Source of the DNA: Bacteroidales bacterium
GTDB taxonomy: Bacteria; Bacteroidota; Bacteroidia; Bacteroidales; F082
Length of the DNA: 64,000 bases
Reading direction: 5' to 3'
NCBI GenBank assembly: GCA_017531225.1
Contig: JAFXLL010000010.1
Location: forward strand, 434,001 to 498,000
Part shown: in pieces, positions 34,663-42,480 of the stretch
Position numbering within the stretch: the first letter of the stretch is position 1
How the letters are laid out: each line of letters opens with the position of its first letter
The notes under the pieces: generated by a model
Database searches by the model: none
What the model saw: only the letters and a program-made list of their open reading frames with translations
What the model was told of the DNA's origin: nothing
Program-made: the position numbers and the translations under genes

Positions 34663-35136
34663 GTGAAACGGAAAATGCTTCAAATAGGAACGGTTCTGAT
34701 GGCGCTGCAAATCTTGTTTGTATCGCTGGGCATCAGCGTGAACTTCCACTATTGTTTGGAAGACCATCACCTGATGAGCAGTTTTGGCGAGGCTTCGGAG
34801 CTGTGCGAGCATTGTCTTCATCATCATCACCACACCCATTTGGAGGCGAGCGAATTCGAAGAGTATCAGAAAGTGGTTCACTTCGGCACCAAATGCTGCT
34901 GTGAAGATTTTGAAAGTGAGATCGTTTTAACGGATCATTACACTTTTTCACCAGAAAAGGACCTGACGGTATTTCTTCCTTTCACATTATTGAGCGAGGC
35001 GTTTCTCAGTGTTTTGAACGATGAGCTTGACTCAACGTTGCACTTTTTCACCCAAGAGAAAATACCCTATCTCCTCACGGGTCGTTTGAAAACGATCTTC
35101 TTTTCAAGCTTGAAACTCAATCCTTTGGTTTTCTGA
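34663..35136 (+). CDS. HYC_CC_PP family protein, probable metal-handling partner of the TonB receptor
   Basis: 157 residues from a GTG start. An N-terminal hydrophobic segment (LQIGTVLMALQILFVSLG) is followed by NFHYCLEDHH, CEHCLHHHHHTHLE and GTKCCCEDF, so the middle is loaded with His and Cys. The HYC and CC signatures match the HYC_CC_PP family found beside TonB receptors in Bacteroidetes; the PP element is weak (LKLNPLVF at the end). The product is probably membrane-anchored and binds a soft metal such as copper. The TonB receptor gene begins 125 bases downstream, same strand. Confidence 0.78.
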   Translation: MKRKMLQIGTVLMALQILFVSLGISVNFHYCLEDHHLMSSFGEASELCEHCLHHHHHTHLEASEFEEYQKVVHFGTKCCCEDFESEIVLTDHYTFSPEKDLTVFLPFTLLSEAFLSVLNDELDSTLHFFTQEKIPYLLTGRLKTIFFSSLKLNPLVF

Positions 35137-35140
35137 TTTC

Positions 35141-35155
35141 CGTGCCGAAGGCACG
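35141..35155. repeat. Small palindrome CGTGCC-GAA-GGCACG
   Basis: A perfect 6-base stem with a GAA loop immediately after the HYC gene. It is closely related in sequence to the palindrome at 35219-35237 (shared pattern CGTGnnGAAGnCACG). Confidence 0.65.
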
Positions 35156-35167
35156 TTATTTTATTAA

Positions 35168-35195
35168 CCCCACACAAGCGAAGCGCAGTGTGGGG
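35168..35195. repeat. Inverted repeat CCCCACAC/GTGTGGGG in the HYC-TonB receptor gap
   Basis: Perfect 8-base arms (35168-35175 and 35188-35195) around a 12-base spacer. The T-run expected of a terminator is absent. Confidence 0.65.
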
Positions 35196-35218
35196 GAATA
35201 AAACCCTCGTGTAAATCA

Positions 35219-35237
35219 AGCGTGTTGAAGACACGCT
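35219..35237. repeat. Palindrome AGCGTGT-TGAAG-ACACGCT
   Basis: Perfect 7-base arms with a TGAAG loop, 25 bases before the TonB receptor ATG. It is the third hairpin in a 125-base gap and could influence stability or translation of the receptor mRNA. Confidence 0.65.
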
Positions 35238-35261
35238 ACAACACCAAAACAATTACAAATC

Positions 35262-37493
35262 ATGAAAACCATCAAATCCTTATTAATCATATCCTTATTA
35301 GCTTTGATGACCTCGGCTTTTGCTCAGAACGTCATCGAAGGAACCGTTTACGAAGAGGTTGACGGAAAACGTCAGCCCCTCCCCGGTGTCAATGTCTATT
35401 GGAAAATCGCCAATGTAGGCACCGTCACCGATGAGCAAGGTCATTATAGCCTTGAGATACATCCAACCTATAAATGCCTGGTGTTCAGTTTTGTGGGATA
35501 TCTGAACGACACCGTTCACCACATGGCTAAGCCACAGCATTACGACCATGTGATGAGCACGCCTGTGACTTTGAGCGAGGTGGAGATCGCCGCCCGCCAG
35601 AAGGCACAGTATGTCTCAGCCTTGGATCCCCGACACATCGAGCATATCACCAGCGAGGCCTTGCGCCGCTGTGCCTGCTGCAGCCTCGCCGAAAGCTTTG
35701 AGACCAACGCTTCGGTCGACGTGGCATACGCCGACGCCGTCACAGGCGCCAAACAGATCGAGTTGCTCGGCCTCAGCGGTCTCTATACTCAGATGATGAC
35801 CGAGAACATGCCCAACTTCCGCGGTTTGGCTTCAGCCTTCGGCCTTGGCTATGTGCCTGGCACCTGGATGCACGGCATCTCTGTTTCCAAAGGCACTTCG
35901 TCAGTTCGCAACGGCTATGAGTCCATCAGCGGACAGATCAACGTGGAGTTCAAAGAGCCAGACGAGGAACACAGCGAGAAAGTGTTTGTGAACCTGTTTA
36001 CCAACACTATGCTCATGTCAGAACTGAACTTCAACACCCGAGTCAAAGTGGGCAAGAACGACGGCTTGATGCTGTTGGGGCACGTTGGCTTCAACCCCAT
36101 GAAGATGGATGGCAACGGCGACAGCTTCCTCGACGACCCTGTCACCAAACAATACAGCGCTTTCCTGCGTTACAACCATCCTAACACCGGCCATTTCGGT
36201 TGTAAGCTTGGTGTGAAGGCGCTGAAAGAGGAACGCCTCAGCGGTCAGATGGACTTCGACCCCAAGCGCCGACTCGAGGAAGGCTACGACCTTTATGGCA
36301 TCGGCATCAACACAGAGCGTTATGAGGCCTTTGCCAAGACAGGATTCATCTTCGACCGTCCCGAGACCAGCCTCGGCATCCAGCAGCAGCTCACCTACCA
36401 CAAGATGAATTCCTATTTCGGACTGAAGGATTACAACGCCAATCAGCTCTCTTACTATGCCAACTTGCTGTTCGACTCCTATATCGTCACCACCAACCAC
36501 AAATTCTCGGTAGGAGCGAGCTTCTCCTACGACAGATTCAACGAGAAGTTCATTGACAGCACCATGAACCGTGTGGAGCGCGTCGGCGGCGCGTTTGCGG
36601 AATATGTCTTCAGCGACGACCATCACTGGACCGTCATCGGCGGCTTCCGTGCCGATTACAACAGCTATTACCAGCGTATGCTCTACACCCCACGCCTCCA
36701 TGTGCGTTTCCGTACGGATAACGAACTGGCGCTGCGTCTCTCAGCAGGTAAAGGCTATCGCTCACCCAACGTGTTGGCTGAGAATTCCACCATCTTGGCT
36801 TCATCACGTCAGATTGTATTCGTGAACGCCCCAAAGATGGAAGAGGCTTGGAACTTTGGCATCAACCTTTCGAAGCATTTTGATGTAGGAGAAAAGGAGA
36901 TCCAGCTGTTGGTGGACGCCTATCGCACTGACTTCCTCAACCAGATCGTCATCGACCGTGATGCCGACGCCCATCAAATCCTCATCTATAACCTTGATGG
37001 CAAGTCGTACTCCAACTGTGCCCAGATCCAAGTGGATTATGAGCTGTTCCGTGATTTCGACATCTCGTTGGCTTTCCGTTACACCGATGTGAAGATGACC
37101 ATCAACGACACCTTGCGTGAGAAGCCTTTCGTCAACCGTTACAAGGGCTTGGTTACCCTGTCGTATGCCCCTGGCACCTGGCAGTTCGACCTCATCACCC
37201 AATTCAACGGCGACAGCCGCATCCCCGACATGAGTGGCAATGCCACGGCCGTAAAGGACGGACAGGTGCTGGAACGCTCGCCGTTCTATGTGATCATGAA
37301 CGCACAGGTCACCAAGAAGTTAGGTAAGCATTGGGAGATTTACGCCGGTGGCGAAAACCTCACCAATTTCAAGCAACAACGTCCTATCGTAGCCGCTTAC
37401 GATCCTTTCAGCAACGACTTCGACGCCTCCATGGTTTGGGGTCCGCTGAGTGGTATCAGAGGCTACTTAGGCGTAAGATTTCAAGTAAAGTAA
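35262..37493 (+). CDS. TonB-dependent receptor with CarboxypepD regulatory-like domain
   Basis: 743 residues. Signal peptide ending SAFAQ, then a CarboxypepD-like beta-sandwich (about 23-110; GTVYEEVDGKRQPLPGVNVYW, GTVTDEQGHYSL, FSFVGY), a plug (about 120-230) and a 22-strand-type barrel ending in aromatic/basic residues (GVRFQVK). The plug begins with CACCSLAESFETNASVDV, a Cys cluster unusual for plugs, and with the HYC_CC_PP neighbour this points to metal, perhaps copper, uptake. No separate promoter seen; probably read from the HYC gene promoter. Confidence 0.88.
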   Translation: MKTIKSLLIISLLALMTSAFAQNVIEGTVYEEVDGKRQPLPGVNVYWKIANVGTVTDEQGHYSLEIHPTYKCLVFSFVGYLNDTVHHMAKPQHYDHVMSTPVTLSEVEIAARQKAQYVSALDPRHIEHITSEALRRCACCSLAESFETNASVDVAYADAVTGAKQIELLGLSGLYTQMMTENMPNFRGLASAFGLGYVPGTWMHGISVSKGTSSVRNGYESISGQINVEFKEPDEEHSEKVFVNLFTNTMLMSELNFNTRVKVGKNDGLMLLGHVGFNPMKMDGNGDSFLDDPVTKQYSAFLRYNHPNTGHFGCKLGVKALKEERLSGQMDFDPKRRLEEGYDLYGIGINTERYEAFAKTGFIFDRPETSLGIQQQLTYHKMNSYFGLKDYNANQLSYYANLLFDSYIVTTNHKFSVGASFSYDRFNEKFIDSTMNRVERVGGAFAEYVFSDDHHWTVIGGFRADYNSYYQRMLYTPRLHVRFRTDNELALRLSAGKGYRSPNVLAENSTILASSRQIVFVNAPKMEEAWNFGINLSKHFDVGEKEIQLLVDAYRTDFLNQIVIDRDADAHQILIYNLDGKSYSNCAQIQVDYELFRDFDISLAFRYTDVKMTINDTLREKPFVNRYKGLVTLSYAPGTWQFDLITQFNGDSRIPDMSGNATAVKDGQVLERSPFYVIMNAQVTKKLGKHWEIYAGGENLTNFKQQRPIVAAYDPFSNDFDASMVWGPLSGIRGYLGVRFQVK

Positions 37494-37497
37494 AGAC

Positions 37498-38451
37498 TTA
37501 TTTCGCCTTTGTCAAAGCGGCAGCGCCGAGGATAGCCACGTCGTTGCCTGAGAGTTCGGACACCCGTACCTCTACGCTGTTGTCGTAAACAAAGCAAAGG
37601 TGTTTCTTGAACGATTCCCTAACGGGACGCATGAGCACTTCGCCAGCCTTCACAGGACCGCCCATCAAGAAGATGGCCTCGGGACTGCTGAAGGCAACGG
37701 CGTTGGCCATCGCCACACCCAATCCTTCGCCAACCAGTTCAAAGATCTTTATGGCTAAGGGATCGCCAGCATTGGCGGCGTCACCCACATCCTTGCTGGT
37801 GAGTTCCTCCTTGGGGATCTTCGACAAAGGCCCATCGTAATCCGGGTTCTGCTCCAGTATCTCTATCGCTGTGCGGCGGATGCCTGTAGCCGAAACGTAA
37901 GTCTCCAAACAGCCTTTACGTCCACAGCCGCATTGGCGACCACCTGGAATCATGATGACATGGCCCAACTCACCGGCGTTGCCAGTCTTGCCGTGCAACA
38001 GTTTGCCGTCGATGACAATGCCGCTGCCCACGCCGGTACCCAGCGTAAAGGTGATGAAGTTCTTCATCCCCTTGGCGCCGCCGTATACCAGCTCGCCGTA
38101 TGCGGCGGCGTTGGCATCGTTCGACACCGTTACGGGAACATCCATGTATTTATGCACCAAGGCGTTCAAGTCCGTCACGCCTTTAAAGTTCAAGTTGGTG
38201 GCGTTCTCAATACAACCCGTGTAATAGTTGCCCATCGGTGCCGCAATGCCGATGCCATCAATGGCATCCACATGCTGCTCAGCCATCATCTCCTTGATCT
38301 TCTTGCAAATGTCGGCCACATAAAGGTCGGCGTCATAGTATTTTGCGGTAGGCAGGTTCTTGCGGGCCACGCAACGGCCTTCGCTGCTTACCAAGCCAAT
38401 ATCGGTGTTTGTGCCACCGATGTCAATGCCAATGGAGTATGTCATAGTCAT
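37498..38451 (-). CDS. ROK family protein (sugar kinase type)
   Basis: 317 residues. N-terminal phosphate motif YSIGIDIGGTNTDIGLV, the substrate-site GELGHVIMIPGG, the zinc motif CGCGRKGCLETYVS (CxCGxxGCxE) and the EAIFLMGGPV adenosine region are intact. There is no helix-turn-helix, so this is an enzyme rather than a repressor, likely a glucokinase or N-acetylhexosamine/mannose kinase. The stop is 4 bases from the convergent TonB receptor stop. Start could be either of two nearby ATGs (38451 or 38445). Confidence 0.9.
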   Translation of the reverse strand: MTMTYSIGIDIGGTNTDIGLVSSEGRCVARKNLPTAKYYDADLYVADICKKIKEMMAEQHVDAIDGIGIAAPMGNYYTGCIENATNLNFKGVTDLNALVHKYMDVPVTVSNDANAAAYGELVYGGAKGMKNFITFTLGTGVGSGIVIDGKLLHGKTGNAGELGHVIMIPGGRQCGCGRKGCLETYVSATGIRRTAIEILEQNPDYDGPLSKIPKEELTSKDVGDAANAGDPLAIKIFELVGEGLGVAMANAVAFSSPEAIFLMGGPVKAGEVLMRPVRESFKKHLCFVYDNSVEVRVSELSGNDVAILGAAALTKAK

Positions 38452-38488
38452 AGTCTTTGTTCAACACGCTAAATTAGGAATTTTTCAT

Positions 38489-38496
38489 TATTTTTG
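38489..38496 (+). promoter_or_regulatory. Promoter -7 element of the M64 peptidase gene
   Basis: TATTTTTG matches TAnnTTTG, 18 bases before the ATG at 38515, which is chosen over the in-frame start at 38494 because that would lie inside the promoter element. Confidence 0.6.
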
Positions 38497-38514
38497 CCTC
38501 ATAATCTTAAAGAA

Positions 38515-39786
38515 ATGAAAAAACAGTTGCTTTTCTTGCTGGCCCTCCTACCCTGCATGGCCTTCGCCCAGTTCGACCAATGGTTTACCGAAGCCTCGCT
38601 TCGTGTGGATTACACCCTCACAGGCAACGCCAAAAACACCACCTTCGCACTCAAGGAGCTGATTCGTGAGCCCTATTGGAGCGGTTCCAAGACTAACTTA
38701 ATCGACAACCTTGAGTTCGGCAACTACATCGTGAAGGTCTATGAGCCGGGCACCGACCATCTGCTGTTCTCCAAAGGCTACCAAAACCTCTACGGCGAGT
38801 GGCAAACCACCGAGGAAGCCACCAAAGTCACCAAGACCTTCGACGAGTCAGTCATCGTGCCTTTCCCAAAACAGACCATCGAAGTGGCACTTTTCCATAA
38901 GGATTGGGATGGCAACCTCATTGAGGGCTTGCGCCTGACGGTGAAGCCTGACGACTATTTCATCCGTACCGCCGACAACCTCAACCTGCCTGTCTACGAC
39001 GCTTGGATCGGCAACAAGGACGTCACCCATGCCGTCGACATCGTCATCCTGCCTGAGGGCTACACCCAAGCTGAGATGGGCAAGTTCGTCAAGGACTGCG
39101 ATTTCTTCGTAAAGAGCCTTTTCGACTATGCTCCGTATGACCGCTACAAGACAAGCTTCAACGTCCGTGGTGTGATGGCACCGTCACAAGAATCGGGATG
39201 CACCGAGCCGGGCGATCACATCTATAAAAACACCGTGATGCGCTTCAGCTACTGGACCTTCGACTCTGAGCGCTATTGCATGAGTACTGACAACCGCGAC
39301 ATCCGTGATCTGGCCGGACAAGTGCCTTATGATCAAATCTACATCCTCGTCAACAGCAAGAAATATGGTGGAGGCGGCATCTATAACTTCTATTGCTCCA
39401 GCGCCGTGAGCAACGCTTTCAGCGGCGACATCATCATCCATGAGTTCGGTCATGGCTTCGCAGGCCTTGCCGACGAGTATTATCAGGATGAAACCGGCTA
39501 CGGCGACTTCTACAACAACGACATCGAACCGTGGGAACCCAACCTCACCACCTTGGTCAACTTCGACACCAAGTGGAAAGACATGATGGATCAAGACACA
39601 CCCATCCCCACGCCACGTGAAAAGAAATACGAACACACCATAGGCGTTTTCGAAGGCGGCGGCTACGAGGCCGAAGGCATCTACAGTCCCCACATGGATT
39701 GCCTGATGAAGACCTTCAAGGGACACAAGTTCTGCCCCGTATGCCAACGTGCCATCGAACGCATGATCCTTTATTATACTGAATGA
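38515..39786 (+). CDS. Secreted M64 (IgA peptidase-like) zinc metallopeptidase
   Basis: 423 residues with a signal peptide (MKKQLLFLLALLPCMAFAQ). An N-terminal beta domain (about 20-150) precedes the peptidase (about 160-423), whose zinc motif is IIHEFGHGFAGLADEYY: two His, the catalytic Glu and the downstream Asp/Glu of the M64 type. VDIVILPEGYTQAEM and DCLMKTFKGHKFCPVCQ are also family features. The M64 family includes the Clostridium ramosum IgA peptidase; the target here is unknown. cvpA starts 1 base after the stop. Confidence 0.9.
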   Translation: MKKQLLFLLALLPCMAFAQFDQWFTEASLRVDYTLTGNAKNTTFALKELIREPYWSGSKTNLIDNLEFGNYIVKVYEPGTDHLLFSKGYQNLYGEWQTTEEATKVTKTFDESVIVPFPKQTIEVALFHKDWDGNLIEGLRLTVKPDDYFIRTADNLNLPVYDAWIGNKDVTHAVDIVILPEGYTQAEMGKFVKDCDFFVKSLFDYAPYDRYKTSFNVRGVMAPSQESGCTEPGDHIYKNTVMRFSYWTFDSERYCMSTDNRDIRDLAGQVPYDQIYILVNSKKYGGGGIYNFYCSSAVSNAFSGDIIIHEFGHGFAGLADEYYQDETGYGDFYNNDIEPWEPNLTTLVNFDTKWKDMMDQDTPIPTPREKKYEHTIGVFEGGGYEAEGIYSPHMDCLMKTFKGHKFCPVCQRAIERMILYYTE

Positions 39787-39787
39787 A

Positions 39788-40366
39788 ATGAATTACGTTG
39801 ACATCATTATCGCTGTGGTCTTGGTCGCCTTCGGCATAGGCGGCTTAAGGAAAGGCATCATCACCGAAGCCGCTACCCTGTTAGGCTTAGGCTTGGGCCT
39901 GTACGGCGCCTTCCATTTTTCCGACTATACCGCCGACAGACTGCTGCAGTGGGTCGAGATCAACCCGAAATACTTAAACCTGATTTCGTTTATCGTCACC
40001 TTCATCGTGGTGGCCATCTTGGTGAACCTCCTCGGCAGGATCGTCACTAAAATAGTGAAATCGCTCAACTTGGGCTTTATCGACAAGATTGGCGGTTTTG
40101 TGTTCGGAATCGCCAAAGGCATCTTGATCTGTAGCCTGTTGGTCATGTTGGTCAACGTCTTCAGGATGAACGGAATCATCAAGGAAAAGACCAAACAGGA
40201 ATCGTTGCTATATCCTTGGATTGAGAGAGCGGTCCCTTACGTCTACCAAGGCTTCGACCTTGTTAAGGAAGCGATACAGAATGATGACGAAATATGTCCT
40301 GAGGACCCGTCGGACGAAGATTCTCAAGCCACAGAAATCCCTCAAGATACCGTTCTGATTCTTTAA
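39788..40366 (+). CDS. CvpA family membrane protein
   Basis: 192 residues. Four hydrophobic segments in the CvpA pattern: MNYVDIIIAVVLVAFGIGGL, TLLGLGLGLYGAFHF, LISFIVTFIVVAILVNLLG and FGIAKGILICSLLVMLVNVF, with RKGIITE after the first. The hydrophilic acidic tail (DDEICPEDPSDEDSQ) is antisense to the end of the OstA-like gene over 104 bases, a long convergent overlap. CvpA relatives are linked to colicin V production and envelope stress; the role here is unknown. Confidence 0.88.
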   Translation: MNYVDIIIAVVLVAFGIGGLRKGIITEAATLLGLGLGLYGAFHFSDYTADRLLQWVEINPKYLNLISFIVTFIVVAILVNLLGRIVTKIVKSLNLGFIDKIGGFVFGIAKGILICSLLVMLVNVFRMNGIIKEKTKQESLLYPWIERAVPYVYQGFDLVKEAIQNDDEICPEDPSDEDSQATEIPQDTVLIL

Positions 40367-41777
40367 TGTCTTTTTCAGGATAAAGGGTTTCGTCAATCCC
40401 CTCAAAATACTTGATTCGGGAGATGCTATTATTCTTAATAATGATCTTCATGTCTTTGGAGGTCGACACGTTGATGCCGATAAGCGAGCCGTCGTCTTCG
40501 CGCAGCCAAGAGAGCGCCTTGGCCGAGTCGGTTACATTCACATGGTCGACGTGGCCGTCCTTAAAGCAAGAGACCATCTCCAAGCCGTAAATCTGATTGT
40601 AGCCTTCGATGGAGTCCTTCGAGATCATAAAGGCCTGCCCCTTTTGGAAAAGGCTGTCGATGGCATGATTGGCCGTCTTGATGTCAATCAAAGTGGCGGT
40701 CATCTGCGAGTCGTTGTTCCAAAGCACCGGCTCCACGCGCATCCTGATGATGGAATCGCTCATGTCGTAGGTCATGGTATCACATTTGCCCTGCATGTCT
40801 GATCGGTAGAAACGCACGTTGCGTCGTCCGACAATCTTTTCCTCTTGGTTCAGCTTGGTCTTGAAGTGATAGAACATGGTGTCGGAGGCGATGTAGAGCG
40901 AGTCGCCGCCATCGTAATACACCACGTAGGCGCTGTCGGTGGCAAACGAAAACCCGATGTTTTCCCATACCTCGGCATATTCGCCGCGAAGAATGACCCT
41001 GTATGACGTGTCGATCATCTGGATGGTGTTCATGGCTTTGGCGAAGCCGCGTTGCCGGTCATAGAGCATGGAATCGGCCTTCATCACCTGGGTTTGGTTG
41101 TACATCACCGGCTGGTCGTCAACGTATGCTAAGTCGCGTTGGGTGAGGTAATAGCCGTGATTGCCCTCCATGTAGTTATCGTCGTTGATAATGGTGGTAG
41201 GGCCTTGGAACCACATCTTCTCGATGTTGGTGTTGTAGTACAGGGTGTCGCTGCACAGCTGGTATTTGGGGCTATACACCTCCACGTCCTTGAAGAAGCG
41301 GAATTCCTTGATATCGTCACGGTAGAAGCCGATTTCGCTGATGAGTTGCTTGTCGCCTCGGGTAGTCACGCCGTGACGGGGATAGCTGGCCAGATGCAAG
41401 TTGCGGTCGTAGGTCATGTACTCGGTCTCGAGCAGCGTCGAGTCGTCCATCATGCGTACGTTGTCGAAGAACTCGGCAAAGCGTCGGTCACCGTCATAGA
41501 CCATGGTGCGGCTGTACATGTCGATGCTGTCGTTCACGTTGATGTGGACGTTTTGAAAGGCATCAAAGCTATTCTTATCCTCGTAGTAATAGGCACTGTC
41601 GCAGTAGAAATGGGTGGAGTCGTGACGGATGTGCACGTCGCCCAACAGGCGCACGGCATCCGATCCCGCCGTCTTATGGAGCTGGTTGGCATGTTCAATA
41701 TGGACATGCGTACGCTCCTGGGCCCATCCCCCCACAGATAATAATATGAATAATAATATGTTAATTCTACCTCTCAC
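40263..41777 (-). CDS. OstA-like (LptA/LptD N-domain-like) protein
   Basis: 504 residues from a GTG start that lies in a heptamer repeat. No ATG upstream of the signal peptide (INILLFILLSVGGWAQ) exists in frame. The body is a series of beta-jellyroll OstA repeats: VRLLGDVHIRHDSTHFYCDSA, DAFQNVHINVNDS, ETEYMTYDRNLHLASY, FKDVEVYSPKYQLCSDTLYY. OstA-type periplasmic proteins carry lipopolysaccharide across the periplasm, so an LPS-transport role is likely. It follows rsmI on the same strand with 24 bases between. Its last 104 bases overlap cvpA. Confidence 0.86.
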   Translation of the reverse strand: MRGRINILLFILLSVGGWAQERTHVHIEHANQLHKTAGSDAVRLLGDVHIRHDSTHFYCDSAYYYEDKNSFDAFQNVHINVNDSIDMYSRTMVYDGDRRFAEFFDNVRMMDDSTLLETEYMTYDRNLHLASYPRHGVTTRGDKQLISEIGFYRDDIKEFRFFKDVEVYSPKYQLCSDTLYYNTNIEKMWFQGPTTIINDDNYMEGNHGYYLTQRDLAYVDDQPVMYNQTQVMKADSMLYDRQRGFAKAMNTIQMIDTSYRVILRGEYAEVWENIGFSFATDSAYVVYYDGGDSLYIASDTMFYHFKTKLNQEEKIVGRRNVRFYRSDMQGKCDTMTYDMSDSIIRMRVEPVLWNNDSQMTATLIDIKTANHAIDSLFQKGQAFMISKDSIEGYNQIYGLEMVSCFKDGHVDHVNVTDSAKALSWLREDDGSLIGINVSTSKDMKIIIKNNSISRIKYFEGIDETLYPEKDIKESERYLEGFLWLENLRPTGPQDIFRHHSVSLP

Positions 41778-41813
41778 CTTTCAATTTTCAACTTTCAATT
41801 TTCAATTTCCACC
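41772..41813 (-). repeat. Heptamer tandem repeat between rsmI and the OstA-like gene (6 units)
   Basis: On the + strand the units read TCTCACC, TTTCAAT, TTTCAAC, TTTCAAT, TTTCAAT, TTCCACC. On the sense strand one ATTGAAA unit supplies the TGA stop of rsmI (41802-41804), and the final GGTGAGA unit supplies the GTG start of the OstA-like gene (41775-41777). Confidence 0.85.
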
Positions 41814-42476
41814 TCCCTCAATCACAATCACGATCTCTCCTTTAACGTCTTTTTGCTCAAAATATTGGGTGACTTCCGCCAAAGTGCCGCGGACGTTCTC
41901 TTCGTGAATCTTGGTGAGCTCGCGAGCCACCGACACCTGACGGTCGGGGCCCATCACCTCCATGAGTTGCTGCAGGGTCTTTACCAAACGGAAAGGCGAC
42001 TCGTAGAGGATGGTGGTGTAAGGATAGTCGGCAATCTGCTGAATCTTGGTTTGGCGGCCTTTCTTATGGGGAAGGAAGCCTTCGAAGATAAAGCGCTCAG
42101 CTGGAAGTCCCGAGTTGACCAGGGCGGGAACGAAGGCGGTGGCACCGGGTAGGCACTCCACCTTGATCTCCCGTTTGACACATTCCCTCACCAGCATGAA
42201 ACCTGGGTCGGAGATGCCAGGGGTACCGGCGTCGGTGACCAAGGCCATGGTCTCGCCTGCCTCGATACGATCGGCGATATGCTCCACCTGTTGGTGTTCG
42301 TTGTTGAGATGAAACGCCGTCATAGGCTTGCTGATGCCCAGATGACGCAACAGGTTGCCCGAGGTGCGGGTATCCTCAGCCAAGATAGCATCCACCTCTT
42401 TGAGCACACGGATGGCCCGCAGGGTGATGTCTTCAAGGTTGCCGATAGGCGTAGGGACTAAATAGAGCTGAGCCAT
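41802..42476 (-). CDS. rsmI: 16S rRNA (cytidine1402-2'-O)-methyltransferase
   Basis: 224 residues from the ATG at 42476, which opens with the family start MAQLYLVPTPIGNLEDITLRA-like text (LYLVPTPIGNLEDIT). Also present: AEDTRTSGNLLRHLGI, VTDAGTPGISDPG, GLPAERFIFEGFLPHKKG and ELTKIHEE. It methylates C1402 in the decoding centre together with RsmH. It lies 4 bases after the acidic coiled protein gene. Its stop codon falls in a heptamer repeat. Confidence 0.95.
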   Translation of the reverse strand: MAQLYLVPTPIGNLEDITLRAIRVLKEVDAILAEDTRTSGNLLRHLGISKPMTAFHLNNEHQQVEHIADRIEAGETMALVTDAGTPGISDPGFMLVRECVKREIKVECLPGATAFVPALVNSGLPAERFIFEGFLPHKKGRQTKIQQIADYPYTTILYESPFRLVKTLQQLMEVMGPDRQVSVARELTKIHEENVRGTLAEVTQYFEQKDVKGEIVIVIEGGGN

Positions 42477-42480
42477 GGCA

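Noticed and set aside
37498-38451. ROK protein as a transcriptional repressor
   Set aside because: It begins directly with the kinase phosphate motif and has no helix-turn-helix domain.
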